Shown: positions 35,576 through 47,879 of the stretch, one piece after another | Numbering within the stretch: the first letter of the stretch is position 1 | Layout of the letters: every line of letters begins with the position of its first letter | DNA from: Megaustenia siamemsis | Taxonomy: Eukaryota; Mollusca; Gastropoda; Stylommatophora; Ariophantidae | Reading direction: 5' to 3' | NCBI GenBank assembly: GCA_032433765.1 | Contig: JAVIAB010000160.1 | Span: 15,430,307 to 15,494,306, forward strand | Length of the DNA stretch: 64,000 nt | Notes under the pieces: generated by a model | Database searches by the model: none | The model's input: only the letters and a program-made list of their open reading frames with translations | What the model was told of the DNA's origin: nothing | Translations under genes and position numbers: made by a program

Positions 35576-35674
35576 TTCTTCTGCTACTGTGTTAGCTCGA
35601 CTGATAGCCTCTCTTCATCGTCCTCTCCGTCATAGAAGTGTTATAATCTGAACCTAGCAGCATGAACTTTCCAA

Positions 35675-35910
35675 ATTCTCAGTGGCTGAGTGGATAATGC
35701 GCTCGCTGCTGACCAGAAGTGGGTGGGAACTCCTCCCAGATGCGGCGAATTTTCTTTCGAGCCGACATGACCTCTGAAAATTGGTAGTTACAATTTATTT
35801 TTTTCTGGTAATGCGGCCTAGCGTGATACCGACCATATCATGTACAAAAATGTGCCGTTGGCCATTGTAAAATATGAGCACCACATTCCCCATAAACCTT
35901 TAGGCACGGA
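35675..35910 (+). mobile_element. SINE-C-related copy (diverged)
   Basis: A tRNA-like head (GTGGCTGAGTGGATAATGCG, A box) is followed by GTGGGAACTCCTCCC at the B-box position. The distal part has GCGTGATACCGACCATATCA, ATGTGCCGTTGG and CCACATTCCCCATAAAC, matching SINE-C at 43875-43965. Confidence 0.6.
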
Positions 35911-36599
35911 AGAAACGTTTTACTTGCCCCATACTTTCAATTAAACGAATTGTAAATGTGTACCTGATTTTCAAAGATATAAAGGACGTCAGAAAGCACT
36001 GGCCACTTCACATTACAAAACTATTGAAATAAGTGCAGAGATATTTTTATTTTAAATGCTGACATTCCAGAGACATGATGAGCTCTGGGATTCAACTCAT
36101 GACCTGAACGTCACTGCAGATTTATGAAAATAAAGATTTCGGAAAAAAAATGCTTGCATCATATCACAGAATGGATAGACAAGATGTTTGCTTAAACTAC
36201 AAAACTAACATAAACAATCGTGGTTATTTGACAACGGGTGTGACAGGTGCCACGGGTGCGATCCCACAACTGTATAACACAGGTAGAACAACAAACAGAA
36301 CTCGACTTCAGACACTGATATTAACACTTTCCACCTGTCTTAAACAAATGTACCCGACTCAAACTTCTGAGTGTTCCAGCCTCATCGAAGGCGGGGAATG
36401 CAAGAGTAAATCCCTGGGGACAAAGCTTTAGGGCATTCTCCGAGATATTCAAGACAAGATGTAGGCGTTGTTCATAGTTTCAAGTCTCAAGGCGTGACTA
36501 CAAATACTCCCCGGTCTAAGAATTGAATTGTTCTTATTCTGTAGTCCCTAATTGTGACTCTTCATAATCTCTCAAATGAATGAAATGTTATTTTCACAT
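35911..36599. other. No feature recognised
   Basis: The 93-codon frame at 36150-36431 has no recognisable motif. Otherwise a plain spacer. Confidence 0.4.
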
Positions 36600-36905
36600 T
36601 TACCTTCTTCTTCTTTTCTCCTTTCACTGATACCTAAAAGGTGTCGTGGTTTATATCATTTGTCGTTCTTGAGCTGCTCGAACTGTCTGAATTAGTGATT
36701 TTCCTTTGTTGTTACATGTCTCTGTCAATGCATCTCTCCATCTTCTTGTGGGTCTTCCTCTTGGTCTTTTTCCATGCATTCTCGACAAGAACACCCTTGA
36801 TGGTGATTGGTGCGGATTCATTCTGACCAGGTGGTCTAACCATTTAAGTTGTTGTTGTTCTATATATTCTTGGCAGGGTTTTGTTCCTACCATTTTTCTT
36901 ATTGT
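36600..36905 (-). pseudogene. LINE-B ORF2 3' end (minus)
   Basis: The minus-strand frame gives MVGTKPCQEYIEQQQLKWLD, HLVRMNPHQSPSRVF, GKRPRGRPTRRW and AAQERQMI, matching 1130-1405 closely with one extra glutamine. The GAA-type tail (TTCTTCTTCTTTT on the plus strand, 36605-36618) is intact. Homology ends at the ETIRKIV region near 36905, and the sequence upstream is unrelated. It is a truncated, inactive copy. Confidence 0.78.
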
Positions 36906-37249
36906 TTCATTTAAGAAAAATGGTTGAAATAAAACTCTGCCACTTTTTCACATTTATCACTTTTGCAAAATAGCATACAGGTATAGATGGAAAGAGAAGA
37001 GGTCAGCAGCCTTAGAAGGAGCAACCGCAGATTGGATTATATCTAACCCCCTCCGAGACTTCCCCTCCAGTAACATAATAGAAATGTGTTCAAGCTACAT
37101 AAGACAATTTACATAAAGCTCTCTGATCGTTGCAAAAGTTTTAGACAACAGAGACAATCTATGTGCATTATACTAGACCATGTGGAATTTCAAATATAAC
37201 AATTGCAAAAAGCACGTATGCTAAATTCGCGCGCAGTAATAACAACAAC
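36906..37249. other. No feature recognised
   Basis: Nothing supported; the CAT microsatellite begins near the right edge. Confidence 0.4.
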
Positions 37250-37548
37250 ACCATAATCATCATCGACAGCATCATCTCATCATCATCATTGTCATCATTA
37301 TTATGATCAACATCATCATCATAAGTAACATCATCATCAACATCATCATCATAATTAACATCATCATCGTCACATTATCATCATCAACATCATTATCATC
37401 AACATTATTATCATTATTATGATCAACACCATCATCATAATTAACACCACCATTCACATGAAGATCATTAACATCATCATCAACATCATTAACATCATCA
37501 TCAACATCGTTAACATCAAAATCATTATCATCATAATTAACATCATCT
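37250..37548. repeat. Impure (CAT)n / (CATCAA)n microsatellite
   Basis: About 300 bases of CATCAT, CATCAA and CATAATTAA words. It abuts the 3' side of a LINE-B-related fragment. Confidence 0.92.
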
Positions 37549-37549
37549 G

Positions 37550-37955
37550 TTGTTTCTTTATATATTCTATGCTGGATGCTATTCCAGACAAGTTTCTCAG
37601 TTCTTCATTTCTGATCTTATCTCTCAGGCTGTTTCTTGTCATTCGTCTAACACATTTAATCTCAGTAGAGGTTACTGTTATAAATGTTCTTGCATCTAGG
37701 GTCCATGAATGGCATTGGTATTACAACGTTAGGATGAAGAATGTATTGTAAAGTGCACGTTTTACCTCTAGAGTTATTTCCTTGTTGGACAATAGTGGTG
37801 ATAGCTTTCCAATGATCTGGCAAGCTTTGTTACATCTTGAGACTATTTCTGCTGTTTGTGAATTGTCGTTAGTCACTAGACTTTCTAGGTATTTAAATTT
37901 CTCTACTTGGTTTAGTTGTCTGCCGTCTATAGATATGTTATTTGTCATTATTATC
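37550..37955 (-). pseudogene. LINE-B-related RT distal fragment (minus)
   Basis: The minus-strand frame has ISIDGRQLNQVEKFKYLESL, TNDNSQTAEIVSRCNKACQI, SNKEITLEVKRALYNTFF, and in another frame MTRNSLRDKIRNEELRNLSG and ASSIEYIKKQQM. It parallels 14390-15045, block for block. It is a pseudogene, with at least one frameshift near the middle and no catalytic residues. The 3' side passes straight into a CAT microsatellite. Confidence 0.7.
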
Positions 37956-38384
37956 TTCTACAACATCTGATGTTTTAAGCCGTCGAACGCTTTTTCGTTG
38001 TTAACAATACATACAAGTTTGTTTTTTTTAAATGCAGAATTTGCATTTGGGGACTGATTAATTTCGGCTCTCCGATACAATTATCTGCGTTAAAGTCAAA
38101 ATGATGTTCTACTTGACAAATAAACACCGATGAAGTGGAGTCGTACACACGGCAATTTTCCTTTTTTACAAGTCAAGTGTTGTGAATGATGCGACCTTCC
38201 ACCGTCTAGAGTTGATCTGCGGTTTACGCCAACACGTTGAGTGCTGTTCAAAGGCCGTCGTTGGAATTGTTTGACGCAAGTTATTTACATGTTACAACTC
38301 ATTAATCTAGACTGCTCCGTCAAGTCAACCGAAGTTTTCACTTGATGGAATTGGCACCGTTTTTCGTTGTAGGCTGCATTCACA
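37956..38384. other. No feature recognised
   Basis: Nothing supported. Confidence 0.4.
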
Positions 38385-38560
38385 AGAGTAATCGGGAATC
38401 TATGGGCGCAGCCAATGTTGTGTGTGCTACACCATCATAATGGCTCCCCGTTTATCCTTGGACCGGCCATACGCTAATGTTGGCGAAATGACGGACCTTT
38501 ATTCATGACTTTATAGCACCGGGGCGATTCTCGGAGTTTCATGTTAGTCAGGAAGGATGT
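38385..38560 (+). mobile_element. rep-K 5' part
   Basis: AATCGGGAATCTATGGGCGC, TGTTGTGTGTGCTAC, CGGCCATACGCTAATG and TTCATGTTAGTCAGGA match the 5' regions at 40907 and 7795-7890. The 3' half is absent. Confidence 0.65.
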
Positions 38561-38767
38561 TGTCTAAATTCAAGAGGGCTGCTGTGAGATCTAGGGTAGA
38601 CATGCTTGCTGCTTGCTTGTTGCTGCGTTCTATGACTAAAAGAGTACACCTCTTCATCATCCGCGCTTAAAAGGACGTCAAGTGGGCGTGTCTGCGTTGT
38701 GTTTTGGCTTGCGGTATAATTGTGATATTTGCGCCTTTAGGCCCAACACAGCTTTATCAACCCTTGA

Positions 38768-39035
38768 GATACAACGATCTAAGGGCTCAACATGAACTAA
38801 TCACTTACACTTGAGATACAACAATCTAGGGCCTCAACATGAACCAATCACCAACACTTGAGATACAACAATCTAGGGCCTCAACATGAACTAATCACCG
38901 ACACTTGAGATACAACAATCTAGGGCCTCAACATGAACCAATCACCAACACTTGAGATACAACAATCTAGGGCCTCAACATGAACCAATCACCAACACTT
39001 GAGATACAACAATCTAGGGCCTCAATACTATTCAA
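38768..39035. repeat. 47-bp minisatellite, ~5.7 copies
   Basis: The unit TTGAGATACAACAATCTAGG plus 27 bases is nearly identical in the central copies, with a diverged first unit. Confidence 0.93.
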
Positions 39036-40329
39036 TCACTGCGAGAACTATGTGATCATCAGTCCTTCAGCTAGTTTGTTTTGAAGCGGACATTTCTCTC
39101 AGCTTGTATGTGAATTGCGGTCTCAGTCAACTGTGAGTCGCTTACCCTACTGTGGCGACGACGGGTTGCCTAGCATGAGCTTTGAAGAAAAGGCAAAGAT
39201 GAGCCGGGACGTAAATGGTCTGTTTAAACTTGTCATTATTTCCGTTTTAATTGTTAAACAAAAAAATATTCCCCCCCAAAAAAATGTGTATTGATAATCA
39301 TGATCGCCTACGCTGATAAAGAAGACTGAGCAAAACAAAAATTGTACACAAGAAATGTACAGTCTATACAACGTAACAAGTACAACTAAAGGCTAAAGGT
39401 CATCTTTCTATTCTTGTGTGTACCAACGAAATCCAAACACGGGAAGGTAGCTTCCTGCGTGCATGATTTCTCGAAGACAGTTCTGAACGTCAGATTTTAC
39501 AAGTATAACACCAAACAACCACGGAAATGATATCAAGATGACGCAATCCCAGGTAACGTTGTTTATTGCATTACGTTTCACTAGCGCCACCTGGTAGCTG
39601 TTTTCACCGATTCCTTAGTTACGTGTCGCTTTCGCACCCGGAGAAGTCTCTCCCTGTGAGGGATGTGTCCCTGTTATAGAACTAGATATGCCAGGAAGTA
39701 TTATTCCCCATCTCTCTTCTCTTTGTATTAATTTTTGTGCCAAACTCTCTCCTCAAGGAGCGGTAATTTGGTTATTTTATTCCACTTGATCTTTCTTCTT
39801 TGTTTTCATATCAAATTTCTTCATTTCTGCGGTCTTCCTGCACAGCAGGATTGTGTTTGAGTTTGTATGAACTTGATTTTTTTAAGTCCATGTGTTTAAT
39901 TTTGTTCGTTGTTTATTTGTTCAGTTTACTTGTTTTATTTCTGCTTATTTTACTTTTTTTTTTCATTTTGACTCTTTTTTTTATCTTTTACATATTCATT
40001 ACGTGGCAAGGTGTATTAAGGCGCTGACAAAACATGTCTGCTACCATCATCTCTGTATGATCAAGTGAAACGAGAACAAATAGGGAAACAAAATATATTT
40101 TAATTTATTCTTTTTCTCGTTGTTTAGTCAAACTTCTTCCTATGCAACTTATTCTCAGCAGCCAAATCCAACTCTGCCAGACTTTTCTTGACCACTTCTC
40201 CTCATTCTAAATTGCTTGTATTCTGCTTGTTCTATATTGCTGCTTTTTATGTAGATGTGTGTGTGTGTGTGTTTGTGGAAAATGGGTGTAGCAATGAACT
40301 GGTGTAGTTGCGTAACATAGGTTTTTAGA
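39036..40329. other. No gene recognised
   Basis: AT-rich with T-runs and a short TG repeat at about 40257-40275. Several frames of 60-75 codons lack motifs. Confidence 0.45.
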
Positions 40330-40665
40330 GCTTGTATCTTCCCATTTCCATGTCAGTATATGGTTGTCAGGCATGGACTACCGACAGATTTGCTGAAAAA
40401 TATATCAAAGCCTTTGATTGAAAGAGTTACAGAAGAATACTCAGAATCCCATGCTTGAGAGAAAAAGAAACAATATAATTTTGATAGAACTTAACAGAAA
40501 CTGGTTGATAAAGAACATACGAAAAAAAAATTAAAATATGTTGGTCTTGTAAAACGAAATAATGGCCTAAAGAATATAACCATGAAGAAAATGTTTCTAG
40601 GTCAGTGAGATTAAGTGGGACCTAAAAAAGGGTGAGTGCAAATTATCACAGACTAGATGCAATAA
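40330..40665 (+). pseudogene. Strongly decayed LINE fragment
   Basis: Scattered blocks SVYGCQAWTTD, AFD-like, SYRRILRIPCLREKE and KLKYVGLVKRNNGL follow the order YGxESWT...YRRMLRIPW...GHVxR of LINE post-RT regions, with multiple stops and frame changes. Confidence 0.5.
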
Positions 40666-40904
40666 GCTGTGGTTATAGTAATATGAGTGCTAGTGAGAGC
40701 TCGCCACTTCTGAGATGGATACTCGGAAGAGAACGTACATTTGTACACATGATTAAATAGTTTAGTTCTATAGATTAATGGGGCATTAAAACCAATAGGA
40801 AACATAAGCCTTTCGAAGAGCAACATGCTGCTCAAACAGCGTAGGTTACGCTTGCTTTGCCACTTACACCGTATTGAAAGACGGCTGCAAACCAAAAGAT
40901 ATAC

Positions 40905-41575
40905 TTTACGGGCAATCGGGAATCTATGGGCGCAGCCGTTGTTGTGTGTGCTACGTAATCAATATGGCTCATCGTATATCCCTAATTCGGCCATATGCTA
41001 ATCTAACAGTTTGTTGTTTGTTGTGCGACGAGGATAATCCGACGACTAACTGTGTTTTATATGTTTGGATTTGGAGTCAAAAACGATGTACTAACATCAT
41101 CAAGCGCTATACAGTTTAAAAAAATATGACGATCATCATTTTCAGGAGGATGTGAACGTCAGGTCTATATGGTGGATAGGCGGCAGGAACCATTCAAGGA
41201 TATGTATGAAAAGTGTTCCTTGTTGCAGTTTCCTTATATTTCAAGTCCGGCTTCTTGCAAGAGCTACTGAGTTAAGTGCTCCTGGCACACCTTGAGCTGT
41301 GTGTCTCATCCGTTTTGATCGTGTTTCGATATTCCGATTGTTTACGATGAATGATGAAATCGTATGACAAGGAACAGTCGGCTGTGTTTACTTTCTGTAC
41401 GGCTTCGCAGTATGTCTTTTGGGGCGTGCTGAGACTGCTATGATGGGGACAACAGTTACCTTTCGTTGTTTGGGAGATGAGATATTAATTCGGATGATTC
41501 CACTGGCACGGGCGGTTGAGCAATTATGGATTTTAATTGTTTGCAGTGATACCGGGGCCTTTCATAACCATAACA
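40905..41575 (+). mobile_element. rep-K, nearly full length
   Basis: Runs from AATCGGGAATCTATGGGCGC to GGGCCTTTCATAACCATAAC. Relative to the 7-8.5 kb copy it lacks about 110 bases after CCATATGCTAAT but has the 5' end that copy lacks. It contains no conserved frame. Confidence 0.78.
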
Positions 41576-41664
41576 CAAAATTATATCTCTTCTCGTTGCT
41601 GAAAGGCAAATGAGGAAGGAAAGACGAAGAAGGTCCTGTTCTAAGGGGAGAGTATTATTAGAAA

Positions 41665-42670
41665 GCTGTAGTATCGCGGTGGTTAGTGGATTAGTCTGGT
41701 GAAGGCAAGAGTTCAGATTAATTCCACCGACTTCTATGTTCAGATTAATTCCACCGACTTCTATGTTCAGATTAATTCCACCGACTTCTATGTTCAGATT
41801 AATTCCACCGACTTTTATGTTCAGATTAATTCCACCGACTTCTATGTTCAGATTAATTCCACCGACTTCTATGTTCAGATTAATTCCACCGACTTCTATG
41901 TTCAGATTAATTCCACCGACTTCTATGTTCAGATTAATTCCACCGACTTCTATGTTCAGATTAATTCCACCGACTTCTATGTTCAGATTAATTCCACCGA
42001 CTTCTATGTTCAGATTAATTCCACCGACTTCTATGTTCAGATTAATTCCACCGACTTCTATGTTCAGATTAATTCCACCGACTTCTATGTTCAGATTAAT
42101 TCCACCGACTTCTATGTTCAGATTAATTCCACCGACTTCTATGTTCAGATTAATTCCACCGACTTCTATGTTCAGATTAATTCCACCGACTTCTATGTTC
42201 AGATTAATTCCACCGACTTCTATGTTCAGATTAATTCCACCGACTTCTATGTTCAGATTAATTCCACCGACTTCTATGTTCAGATTAATTCCACCGACTT
42301 CTATGTTCAGATTAATTCCACCGACTTCTATGTTCAGATTAATTCCACCGACTTCTATGTTCAGATTAATTCCATCGACTTCTATGTTCAGATTAATTCC
42401 ACCGACTTCTATGTTCAGATTAATTCCACCGACTTCTATGTTCAGATTAATTCCGCCGACTTCTATGTTCGGGCCTTTTCCACCTATTTCTATGTTCGGG
42501 CCTATTCAATCGACTTCTATATTCGGACTTAATCCACCGACTTTTATGTTCAGCCGGCCTTAAATTCGTACTAGAGAATTTAATGGAAAAAAGACGACAT
42601 GGCGTAATACTGTCCACATTGACCACATGTATCGGAGTTATAGAAAAATATGGGTACTACTAACACCTTG
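41665..42670 (+). mobile_element. SINE-C copy expanded internally by a 27-bp array
   Basis: The left part (GTATCGCGGTGGTTAGTGGA, A-box-like) parallels 53205-53225. The right part (GTTCAGCCGGCCTTAAATT, AATGGAAAAAAGACGACATG, GGCGTAATACTGTCCACATT, TACTAACACC) parallels 53275-53415. The array sits precisely between the B-box GTTC and the next GTTC of the SINE. Confidence 0.75.
41711..42550. repeat. 27-bp minisatellite, ~31 copies
   Basis: The unit GTTCAGATTAATTCCACCGA plus CTTCTAT repeats with almost no change until the last four units. Frames are open because 27 is divisible by three (peptide VQINSTDFY); no start, signal or domain supports a gene. Confidence 0.96.
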
Positions 42671-43774
42671 TTCTGTAAATGTCATTATTGAGTCATGACA
42701 CAACTTTCTCTTTCTCTGTTAATAAAAGATTCGTTTGTTGTTAAATAGCTAGATCCGCGTGTTGTACTGTAGAGCCGTGAATGGCATGACCATTGGGAAG
42801 TTCAGAAGGCATTCTTTTTGCTAGTACATTGCCAGTTCAAGAGGATATAGAGAAACAGGGCAAATGTGTGCTGCTAACATAACGCTAATGAGAAATGAAA
42901 AAAAAAATATATATGTACAGAAAAAAACGGTATGATTAAAACTTTACGTAATAATTGAATAACACAAATTAGAACAACGTTTCGGCCCAATAGATCTTCA
43001 GCGGAAACAAACTTACAACAGACACATAAACACACACACACACACACACACAGAGATATGCATTTAACACAAAAATTAAAACAATAATAATAAATAATAA
43101 AAAAAATAATTTCGAATTAGATAGATAAATAAAAATAAAAGGTCTCTCCTGTAATCTGTGTTGTGGGCAGAAAGAAAAGAACACCACGGGACACGCACCA
43201 AAGTGAAATTGTGCGCACACAGCACAAAGAACCAGAACTTCCCACACACATAACGCTAAACAAATAGCACAGAGATAAAAAAAATTACATATTTATTAAT
43301 TAAACTTTTATCGCCAGAAAAAAGAAATATGTAAAAGTAATAGATGATAGATAAAGCATTCCTGATAATTATATGTCCACAGGCTGGAACTTTGTCCAAA
43401 AATGTGATCAGAAGTGAGATAAAGCTTTAATAAATGTTCATGAATCTGGATCCTTGAGAGATTTCCATCAATCATTAACTAAACATGTGTTCGTAGTGCT
43501 GATGAATGCTTAGGTACACATTTATGTACAAAAATATACAGCCCTGGTTAAATGTTGTCATATGCCAGGTAAGCCGCGTAAAGCCATATTTAAATAAAAA
43601 TGGAATGTTATGTGATAGAGCATTCCCTCACTGAAGGATAGAAATGTTAATGTTGCGATTTGGTGGGTGATTTGTTTTGACGGTGTTGTTTGTCTGCAGC
43701 TAGTGGATCATAAGTGAAAAACATCTTCATTTTTACAAATAGGGTAGAAAATTAGTAAAACATACATTTTTGAA
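42671..43774. other. No gene; (CA)n and possible Penelope-like motif
   Basis: A CA repeat at 43027-43051 and, on the minus strand, CTGAAGATCT...GAAACGTTG at 42975-43013. Otherwise AT-rich spacer. Confidence 0.45.
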
Positions 43775-43990
43775 AGGACAAGAAGTAGGGTTCAATCCCA
43801 ACCAACGGCTTCCGGTTCACCCAGCCTCTAATGGGTACCGGATTCCCTACTGGGAAAGTAAAGAGGCACGGATGTAATACCGACCACATTACACCAAAAA
43901 TCATGTGCCGAAGGTATGTAAAATTTATGGTCACCAACACCATATTCCCTATACGCCAATTGGCGTGACGTTCTTTACTTTTGTTTTACT
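43775..43990 (+). mobile_element. SINE-C, 5'-truncated
   Basis: GGGTTCAATCCCAACCAACG (B box), CGGTTCACCCAGCCT, GGGTACCGGATTCCC, GTAATACCGACCACATTACA and CCATATTCCCTATACGCCA follow 53252-53440 closely. It ends in TTTTACTTACATT. Confidence 0.75.
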
Positions 43991-44007
43991 TACATTTTGA
44001 AAGAGTA

Positions 44008-44009
44008 AG

Positions 44010-44056
<47 letters not shown>
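44008..44056. repeat. (GA)n microsatellite
   Basis: About 45 bases of alternating G and A, beginning shortly after the SINE-C end. Confidence 0.95.
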
Positions 44057-44279
44057 GAGAAGTTTTCCGATTACATCTGCAACAAGGAAACTGAATACCG
44101 TTGACAGATAATGCTGCGTGTACATCATTTATCGTTTGCTTTCTTTTGCGAGAGGCGTTTGATACAAGTGTGATTTCGTGATTCACTCCCATTGTGAAAT
44201 GTTCTGACAGTCCCCTCCTCGTTCCACCGTCTGTTTTAATAATGGCACTACAAATGACAGGCATTTGGTCTAAGATTGT

Positions 44280-44645
44280 TGCGTTCGTCAGCTTTCAACT
44301 CTGACGAAGTCCCTAGAGACTAGGAACTGAATTTTGCGTGTTAATCCATTTTTCCCTCGCAGCCGTGTGCACAGAAGTCCCTCGCCGCACAGACAGGTCT
44401 AAGACAAGTTAAGTCTTCGATCTTTCAATCAAAAACAAAACCATCTTTACTGAATTTTTCCATGCCTAGCGTCTGCCGGGGAGTCTTACAGAGCTGAAGA
44501 ATAAAGGTCGCTAGTCCAGCGCAGTCTCCGCCAGGTGTTTGGGTCGGAGTTTTGTTACCTCCGATGGAAAAATCAATTGGCACTGCCGGGATTCGAACCT
44601 GGGTTCTTCTAGTTTGGAGCATAACGATTATAGATTCGGCCACTC
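44280..44645 (-). mobile_element. SINE-D copy whose tRNA head feeds a 43-bp array
   Basis: From the left the 3' domain (44283-44400) matches 17380-17490 inverted. A body follows, then the complement of a tRNA head: B box GGTTCGAATCCCGG (sense, 44587-44600 region) and A-box-like GTGGCCGAATCTATAATCGT. The head's upstream half is then repeated tandemly to 46545. Confidence 0.7.
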
Positions 44646-46545
44646 GTTCTTCTAGTTTGGAGCATAACGATTATAGATTCGGCCACTCGTTCTTCTAGTT
44701 TGGAGCATAACGATTATAGATTCGGCCACTCGTTCTTCTAGTTTGGAGCATAACGATTATAGATTCGGCCACTCGCTTTCCTGGTTTGGAGTATGACGAT
44801 TATAGATTCGGCCACTCGCTTTCCTGGTTTGGAGTATGACGATTATAGATTCGGCCACTCGCTTTCCTGGTTTGGAGTATGACGATTATAGATTCGGCCA
44901 CTCGCTTTCCTGGTTTGGAGTATGACGATTATAGATTCGGCCACTCGCTTTCCTGGTTTGGAGTATGACGATTATAGATTCGGCCACTCGCTTTCCTGGT
45001 TTGGAGTATGACGATTATAGATTCGGCCACTCGCTTTCCTGGTTTGGAGTATGACGATTATAGATTCGGCCACTCGCTTTCCTGGTTTGGAGTATGACGA
45101 TTATAGATTCGGCCACTCGCTTTCCTGGTTTGGAGTATGACGATTATAGATTCGGCCACTCGCTTTCCTGGTTTGGAGTATGACGATTATAGATTCGGTC
45201 ACCCGCTTTCCTGGTTTGGAGTTTGACGATTATAGACTCGGCCACTCGCTCTCCTGGTTTGGAGTATGACGATTATAGATTCGGTCACCCGCTTTCCTGG
45301 TTTGGAGTATGACGATTATAGATTCGGTCACTAGCTTTCCTGGTTTCGAGAATAACGATTATAGATTCGGTCACTAGCTTTCCTGGTTTGGAGTATGACG
45401 ATTATAGATTCGGTCACCCGCTATCCTGGTTTGGAGTATGACGATTATAGATTCGGTCACCCGCTTTCCTGGTTTGGAGTATGACGATTATAGATTCGGC
45501 CACTCGCTATCCTGGTTTGGAGCATGACGATTATAGATTCGGTCACCCGCTTTCCTGGTTTGGAGTATAACGATTATAGATTCGGTCACCTCCTTTCCTG
45601 GTTTGGAGTATGACGATTATAGATTCGGTCACCTCTTTTCCTGGTTTGGAGTATAACGATTATAGATTCGGCAACCCGCTCTCCTGGTTTGGAGCATGAC
45701 GATTATAGATTCGGTCACCTCCTTTCCCTGGCTTGGAGTATGACGATTATAGACTCGGCCACTCGCTCTCCTGGTTTGGAGTATGACGATTATAGATTCG
45801 GTCACTCGCTCTCCTGGTTTGGAACATAACGATTATAGATTCGGCCACGAGCTTTCCTGGTTTGGAGCATAACGATTATAGATTCGGCCGCTCGCTCTCC
45901 TGGTATGGAGTATGACGATTATAGATTCAGCAACTCGCTATCCTGGTTTGGAGTATGACGATTATAGATTCCGCCACTCGCTCTCCTGGTTTGAAGTATG
46001 GCGATTATAGATTCCGCCACTCGCTCTCCTTGTTTGAAGTATGGCGATTATAGATTCGGCCACCCGCTATCCTGGTTTGGAGCATGACGAATTATAGACT
46101 CGGCCAACCGCTATTCTGGTTTGGAGTATAACGAATTATAGATTCGGTCAGCCGCACTCCTCGTTTGGAGCATGATAATTATAGATTGACCATCTGCTCT
46201 CCTCGTTTGCAGCATGACGACTATAGATTCGGTCACCCGCTCTCCTGGCTTGGAGCATGACGATTATAGATTCGGTCACCCGCTCTCCTGGTTTGGAGCA
46301 TGACGATTATAGATTCGGTCACCCGCTCTCCTGGTTTGGAGCATGACGATTATAGATTCGGTCACCCGCTCTCCTGGTTTGGAGCATGACGATTATAGAT
46401 TCGGTCACCCGCTCTCCTGGTTTGGAGCATGACGATTATAGATTCGGTCAGCCGCTCTCCTGGTTTGGAGCATGACGATTATAGATTCGGTCATCCGCTC
46501 TCCTGGTTAGGAGCATGACGGTTCTAGATTCGGCCACCCGCTCTC
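44603..46545. repeat. 43-bp minisatellite, ~45 copies
   Basis: The unit GTTCTTCTAGTTTGGAGCAT plus 23 bases ending CGGCCACTC. The first four units are CTTCTAG type, then CTTTCCTGG type, with growing diversity towards the right and a homogeneous block at 46235-46480. The unit contains the A-box half but not the B box of the adjacent SINE head. Confidence 0.95.
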
Positions 46546-47149
46546 CTCGATCTTTCAGTCTCGTTACTTTTGGTGATGTCCTGTGATTATAAATGAATAT
46601 TTTTTTTTACTCTCAGGTGAGTTTTCGTAATAATTCATTGCTGGATCATACGTAGTTGAGTGCACACAAAACATATTTTTTCATGAATTTTGTGGCATCA
46701 TGATATCATCGAGAAACTCATTATAACTTTTATTATGGTGACTTTAAAAAAAAAAAACCCAGAAAATCACGCTTTATTGAAATTAGGGATTCTGCTTTGT
46801 GCTCAACAAATGTCCTCATGATTGAGTCTAATGTCCTGAACATGCAGAAGTCTAGAGCAAGGGGCAGAAGATAGGTTAAGATTTGAAGACAGCTATATTC
46901 GTATTAACCTGAAAGAAGATACTCAGCCGCTTTTTGTTATCATTAAAGACGGCTGTGGGGTAGATCGTACACGGAGAATCAGTGATAACATAATCTATAG
47001 CAATTAAAATACGATTTACATAATGCAGAAATTACGAATCAAAGTGGTGCATGTAGGAAGAGCGATGATAGTGATTGTTGATTAAAAATTGTGTTTAACC
47101 GGCGAGTTAGTGTGCGATCTGTATAGATATGATTATTTGATACTTCCAA
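46546..47149. other. No feature recognised
   Basis: Spacer, nothing supported. Confidence 0.4.
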
Positions 47150-47440
47150 CTATCTAGGAGGGATCAAGTCATCATACTTCGCTTACGCACTGGCCACAAC
47201 AGAATGAGAAACCACATGTTCACTTAACTCAAATAAGAACTACCAGCCAATGCCACTGTACCCTGGATAACATGGCAACAAAACATGTTCTACAGGATTG
47301 CCCCCAGCACACAGGCCTGAGGAAGACAATGTGGCCCACACCCGCCTTCCTGAAATAGAAACTATACCGGGCAACCGAATCACTTAAACAGACAGCTGCC
47401 TTCATAAGAGAGTCTAGAGTTCTAGTCTGAATGAGCCATG
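47150..47440 (+). pseudogene. LINE-C C-terminal fragment
   Basis: GGGATCAAGTCATCATACTT encodes RDQVIILRLRTGHNRMRNHM as at 9460-9530. It is followed by degenerate CHCTLDNMATKHVLQDC and the TDLRRTMWPTP-like block. Stops occur after the first block (FT* in HMFT*). It leads into a GAA-rich stretch at 47445-47495. It is a short dead copy, closest to 8500-9870. Confidence 0.75.
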
Positions 47441-47879
47441 ATCGCAGAAGAAGAAGAGGAAGAGGAAGAAGAAAAAAGAAGAAGAAGAGGAAGATATGAT
47501 TTTTATTTTTCCTCTGCTGAACAAAAAACATTAACAGACCTATCTGTGGCTACCCTGATTGTAGCAAGAATTATCCGCCTAATAGATGCAATGATAAACA
47601 CGAACGTTCTTCGGCAAAAAAAAAAACGGACAAGACAAGACAAAACAAATGGAGAGAGAAATACTTGTATCTACCACAGTCCACAGTTACAAACTTACGT
47701 GATTGTGTGGCTCCAAGAATAGTTAGAATATACAGACAGCCTGCCGACCATGTGGTAACCATGACGCCTGTAATCAAAAAGATGTTAAATTGTATTGCCC
47801 TGTATTGTGACACTTAACTACACCATTCATTTAATGAGGTATATAAGCGACATAAAGGTAATGGAGACAACATATAGTC
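47441..47879. other. No gene; purine-rich GAA stretch at 47445-47495
   Basis: The 94-codon frame here is mostly the GAA repeat (poly-Glu). Nothing else supported. Confidence 0.5.

Noticed and set aside
41699..42563. 277-codon VQINSTDFY repeat protein
   Set aside because: The 27-bp array arises inside a SINE; the frame begins and ends in SINE sequence.
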